Positions 6,406 through 8,864 of a DNA stretch of 8,864 nucleotides are shown here, piece by piece. Source of the stretch: UBA2798 sp046289975. Its GTDB lineage: Bacteria; Bacteroidota; Bacteroidia; Flavobacteriales_D; UBA2798. The translations under genes and the position numbers were made by a program. The notes beneath the pieces are model-generated. The model made no database searches. It was given only the letters and a program-made list of their open reading frames with translations, and was not told where the DNA came from. The stretch covers positions 1 through 8,864 of the forward strand of contig JBKBUQ010000128.1 in assembly GCA_046289975.1 (NCBI GenBank), read 5' to 3'. Every line of letters begins with the position of its first letter. Position 1 is the first letter of the stretch.

Positions 6406-7497
6406 TCACATGAAACGTTTTAACTTACCAATTGCTGCAATACGCTGTTCTGCCATTCGGTTTGCAACAAGATAAGTAGGTGTATTGGTTGCCTTAGATT
6501 CTTTGATAATGCTAAGGATAGTGTTGTAAATATTTTCAGCATTCTGCATTGCCCACTCGTTGTTCAGGTTTTTCACCTCGGTGTAGCAATTGATGATACC
6601 ACCGGAGTTAATGGCGTAATCAGGAGCGTAAATCATTCCTTTTGCAAGCACTGCTTCACCATGTTTCTTCTCATCCTTGAGCTGATTATTTGCAGCACCG
6701 GCAATGATTGGTGTTTTGAGGCGCAATAAAGTTTCGTCATTCACGGTAGCACCCAGCGCACATGGAGCGTAGACATCGACTTCAAGATCGTATATCTCGT
6801 CTGTCCCCACTACTGTAGCTCCGTATTTATTGGCAACACGTACCAATGTTTCCTCATGAATATCGGTGATAAAGATTTTTGCTCCTTCTTTGGCGAGGTA
6901 CCCGACCAGGTATTCACCAACATGACCAACACCTTGAACAGAAACGCGCTTTCCATTGAGCGAATCATTTCCAAAAGCTTCCTTGGCAGCGGCCTTGATT
7001 CCCATATACACACCATAAGCAGTAACCGGAGAAGGATCGCCTGAACGACCGGGCAAACCGGCTACATGGTCAGTCTCCATATTTACCCAGCTCATTTCAC
7101 GTGGAGAAATTCCAACATCTTCTGCAGTAATGTATTTACCTCCTAAACTATTGACAAACTTTCCAAAACGACGAAACAGCGCCTCCGATTTGTCTTTGCG
7201 TGAATCACCAATTATTACAGCCTTACCTCCACCGAGGTTTAGACCGGCAACAGCAGATTTATAAGTCATCCCTCTCGAAAGACGCAAAACATCTGTAAGC
7301 GCTTCCATTTCAGTTGCATATGGCCACATTCTGGTACCACCAAGTGCAGGACCCAATACGGTGTTATGAACGGCTATGATTGCACGCAAACCTGTTTCCT
7401 CATCCTGACAGAACAACACTTGCTCGTGCCCCATCATTCCCATCTGACTAATCACCGGATTATCGGCAATTGCTGTTTTGATTTCCTTGACTTCCAT
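6406..7497 (-). CDS. ldh: Leucine dehydrogenase (Glu/Leu/Phe/Val dehydrogenase family)
   Basis: This enzyme reversibly deaminates L-leucine (also valine and isoleucine) to the 2-oxo acid using NAD+, the first step of branched-chain amino acid catabolism. At 363 residues it aligns, from memory, along most of the Bacillus leucine dehydrogenase, with about 12 extra N-terminal residues. The substrate-side lysines are K80 (GMTYK) and K92 in GLNLGGGK, corresponding to Bacillus K68 and K80. Other blocks are LGPALGGTRMW (48-58), YITAEDVG (122-129), GDPSPVTAYGVY (153-164) and the Rossmann motif GVGHVG (189-194), followed by APCALGATVND and APDYAINSGGIIN. A phenylalanine or valine preference cannot be excluded. 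The ATG at 7497 is preceded by a good promoter (7524-7531). The gene is divergent from a LacI-family regulator, and nusB follows after 39 nt. Confidence 0.92.
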   Translation of the reverse strand: MEVKEIKTAIADNPVISQMGMMGHEQVLFCQDEETGLRAIIAVHNTVLGPALGGTRMWPYATEMEALTDVLRLSRGMTYKSAVAGLNLGGGKAVIIGDSRKDKSEALFRRFGKFVNSLGGKYITAEDVGISPREMSWVNMETDHVAGLPGRSGDPSPVTAYGVYMGIKAAAKEAFGNDSLNGKRVSVQGVGHVGEYLVGYLAKEGAKIFITDIHEETLVRVANKYGATVVGTDEIYDLEVDVYAPCALGATVNDETLLRLKTPIIAGAANNQLKDEKKHGEAVLAKGMIYAPDYAINSGGIINCYTEVKNLNNEWAMQNAENIYNTILSIIKESKATNTPTYLVANRMAEQRIAAIGKLKRFM

Positions 7498-7523
7498 AGG
7501 AGGTTTAAATATTAATTCGGGAG

Positions 7524-7531
7524 CAAAGGTA
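7524..7531 (-). promoter_or_regulatory. ldh: -7 promoter element of leucine dehydrogenase
   Basis: The minus strand reads TACCTTTG, an exact TAnnTTTG match, 26 nt before the ATG at 7497. This is an ordinary leader length for Bacteroidota. Upstream, around 16-20 nt away, TCTG is the nearest thing to a -33 TTTG. This promoter could also serve nusB and the genes beyond. The leader contains ACCTCCT directly before the ATG, which is the reverse of a Shine-Dalgarno and gives no ribosome-binding help. Confidence 0.55.
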
Positions 7532-7655
7532 ATATTATCTCCCTTTGCAGATGTGTTATTGAGAATAAAATGGAGCGTTAAATACAGTTAAACGACAATC
7601 CATTCAGCTGCACACTTTTCGGAATTTGAGTAGGTGATTAAAAACCGTAAATTAA

Positions 7656-7670
7656 AATTGAACCTCAATT
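7656..7670. repeat. 15-bp interrupted palindrome in the divergent spacer
   Basis: AATTGAACCTCAATT consists of perfect 6-base arms (AATTGA and TCAATT) around ACC. It lies about 125 bp upstream of the leucine dehydrogenase -7 element and 96 bp upstream of the LacI-family ATG. The size and form fit a dimeric regulator site, but short AT-rich palindromes also arise by chance. No protein can be assigned. Confidence 0.35.
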
Positions 7671-7707
7671 GGACAGAAATTCAATAAAGCTCCTAAAATA
7701 GTTTAGT

Positions 7708-7715
7708 AAACGTTT
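7708..7715. promoter_or_regulatory. CG-centred palindrome, candidate LacI-family operator
   Basis: AAACGTTT is a perfect 8-bp palindrome with the central CG step typical of LacI/CcpA/PurR-type operators. It is embedded in GTTTAGTAAACGTTTGGGAC. It lies 50 bp ahead of the LacI-family ATG and overlaps TTTG (7713-7716), a possible -33 element for that gene, so binding there would fit autorepression. The flanks are not symmetric, which weakens the call. Confidence 0.4.
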
Positions 7716-7737
7716 GGGACTTGGCCGCAGATTGACT

Positions 7738-7745
7738 TACATTGG
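7738..7745 (+). promoter_or_regulatory. Putative -7 element of the LacI-family gene
   Basis: TACATTGG matches TAnnTTTG at 5 of 6 fixed positions. A TTTG (7713-7716) lies 21 nt upstream, near the spacing expected for the -33 element. The ATG at 7766 follows 20 nt after the motif. If used, the TTG codon at 7742 falls inside the promoter and cannot be the translation start. Confidence 0.4.
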
Positions 7746-7765
7746 CACAACAAAAAACGGTCCTA

Positions 7766-8797
7766 ATGAAAAAGATCACTCTGGAAGATATCGCCAAAAG
7801 TCTGGGCGTCTCCAAAACCCTTGTTTCCCTTATTCTCAATAACAAGGCGAAAGAACATGGTATTAGTCCGGACACGGTTGATCGGGTTTTAAAAAAGGTG
7901 AAGGAAATGAACTACATGCCCAATCAGGCGGCGCGTGGTTTGAGAACTGGAAAAACCAATTTGATCGGACTCATTGTTGCAGATATTTCCAATCCTTTTT
8001 ATGCGCGGATTTCAAGAGCCATTGAAGATTTAGCATGGAAAAAGGATTATCATCTGATGGTCTGCAGTTCTGATGAAGATCCTGAAAAAGAAGCACAATT
8101 GGTACGCATCCTTCGAGAGAAGATGCAGGTTGAAGGTTTGATTATTAGTCCCACAACAGACAATGTTGAAGTGTTTCGTGATCTGAAAAGGATGGAATTC
8201 CCCTTTGTACTGATTGACCGAAACTATCCGAAATTCTCCTGCAATTCAGTTGTAGTGGATAATATTCGCAGCTCGCAATCTGCTGTAAAGCATCTGATTG
8301 ACAGCGGAGCTAAAAGGGTAGCGTTGTTGACCTTAAGTCCTGCTCACATATCCACTCTCAGTGAGCGTCAGGAAGGATATAAACTTGCTTTGAAGGAAGC
8401 CGGAATTCCATTTGAAGATGATTTGGTTCGCGAAGTTCCGTTCAGCGATATCAAAAGCTCAGTGAAGAAAACTTTACAGGATTGGCTTAAGGCAAAACAA
8501 CCCATTGATGCTGTGTTCTGCGCCAACAACCATCTGGCAGTTGCGGTACTTGAAACCATAAGTGATCTTGGATTGCGTATTCCTTATGATTTACGAATGG
8601 TAAGTTTTGATGATGTGGATGTGTTCAAATTCTCTTACCCTCCGGTTAGTGCCGTTGCTCAACCTATTGAAGATATCGGAACCCGTGCAATGGAAATCCT
8701 TTTCAATAATATCAACGACCGAACAAGCAGAGAATCGGTAGAACACGTGGTTTTACCTGCAGAATTGGTGATCAGAAGATCCAGCAGCAGTTTGTAA
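7766..8797 (+). CDS. LacI-family transcriptional regulator
   Basis: This 343-residue cytoplasmic DNA-binding regulator has the full LacI/GalR architecture. The helix-turn-helix starts right at the N-terminus (MKKITLEDIAKSLGVSKTLVSLILN, 1-25). The hinge helix is at about 50-61 (YMPNQAARGLRTG) with the minor-groove leucine L59. The periplasmic-binding-protein-like effector domain runs from IGLIVADISNPFY to the end, including VSFDDVDVFKFSYPPVSAVAQP. I chose the ATG at 7766 over an in-frame TTG at 7742, because family members begin two or three residues before IT.EDIAK and the TTG overlaps a probable promoter. The recognition region is unusual: LVSLILN in place of the common TVSRVLN, and a longer turn before SPDTV. 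The effector is unknown; no sugar genes are in the window. The gene is divergent from leucine dehydrogenase and has an AAACGTTT palindrome upstream. Confidence 0.93.
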   Translation: MKKITLEDIAKSLGVSKTLVSLILNNKAKEHGISPDTVDRVLKKVKEMNYMPNQAARGLRTGKTNLIGLIVADISNPFYARISRAIEDLAWKKDYHLMVCSSDEDPEKEAQLVRILREKMQVEGLIISPTTDNVEVFRDLKRMEFPFVLIDRNYPKFSCNSVVVDNIRSSQSAVKHLIDSGAKRVALLTLSPAHISTLSERQEGYKLALKEAGIPFEDDLVREVPFSDIKSSVKKTLQDWLKAKQPIDAVFCANNHLAVAVLETISDLGLRIPYDLRMVSFDDVDVFKFSYPPVSAVAQPIEDIGTRAMEILFNNINDRTSRESVEHVVLPAELVIRRSSSSL

Positions 8798-8813
8798 ATT
8801 CGTCTGATTAATC

Positions 8814-8864
8814 TCAATGCTGCTCATCTTCAATACGGCTTAAACAATTAAGTCCTGCAAGGTG
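8814..8864 (-). CDS. Possible C-terminal end of a leftward gene (partial)
   Basis: On the minus strand one frame is open from the right window edge for 16 codons, ending HLAGLNCLSRIEDEQH and a TGA at 8816-8814. The other two minus-strand frames have stops within a few codons. The composition looks protein-like, and the arrangement would be convergent with the LacI-family gene with a 16-nt gap. The fragment is too short to identify or to exclude chance. Confidence 0.35.
   Translation of the reverse strand, partial: HLAGLNCLSRIEDEQH

Noticed and set aside
7742..7765. In-frame TTG at 7742 as the start of the LacI-family protein
   Set aside because: It would add eight residues before the conserved N-terminus and lies inside a probable -7 promoter element. 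The ATG at 7766 gives the standard family start.
1..8864. CRISPR array, transposon ends, tRNA/rRNA, phage or defence genes
   Set aside because: Looked for on both strands and not seen: no spaced direct repeats, no transposase or integrase motifs, no cloverleaf-like stretch. Nearly all of the window is accounted for by ordinary genes.

Overview
The window looks like chromosomal DNA from a member of the Bacteroidota. The evidence is TAnnTTTG-type -7 promoter elements, no Shine-Dalgarno sequences ahead of the genes, an unusually long NusB (316 residues) encoded next to a DUF1573 lipoprotein and YajC, a lipid A biosynthesis gene (lpxB, so a Gram-negative outer membrane), and a leucine dehydrogenase of the Bacteroidota/Bacillus type. 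Sampled GC content is about 43-45% in most genes. I cannot name the genus.

Layout. Bases 1-3177 form a leftward envelope cluster: surE, then a 98-residue three-helix membrane protein, then lpxB. Both junctions are 1-nt TGATG overlaps. Next, 33 nt further on, comes a SpoIID/LytB-domain exported protein cut by the left window edge. A 134-nt divergent promoter region (3178-3311) separates surE from a rightward MoxR-type AAA+ ATPase (3312-4280). MoxR converges on a second leftward run (4293-7497): leucine dehydrogenase, nusB, DUF1573 lipoprotein, yajC and a 95-residue unknown protein. Gaps in this run are 39, -4, 24 and 38 nt, so it may be one transcript. A 268-nt divergent spacer holds a good promoter for leucine dehydrogenase, a 15-bp inverted repeat and a CG-centred palindrome ahead of a rightward LacI-family regulator (7766-8797). 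The last 51 bases appear to be the C-terminal end of another leftward gene.

How they fit together. The window is mostly housekeeping: lipid A synthesis and nucleotide salvage (LpxB, SurE), cell-wall processing (SpoIID domain), rRNA transcription antitermination (NusB), Sec-associated YajC, and branched-chain amino acid catabolism (leucine dehydrogenase) beside a divergent LacI-family regulator. I see no CRISPR array, transposase, integrase, tRNA, rRNA or obvious defence system. I do not claim a novel system. The points most worth checking are a recurrent promoter-to-start spacing that predicts leaderless mRNAs, the small membrane protein coupled to lpxB, two AAACGTTT palindromes flanking the leucine dehydrogenase gene, and the low-GC 95-residue unknown.
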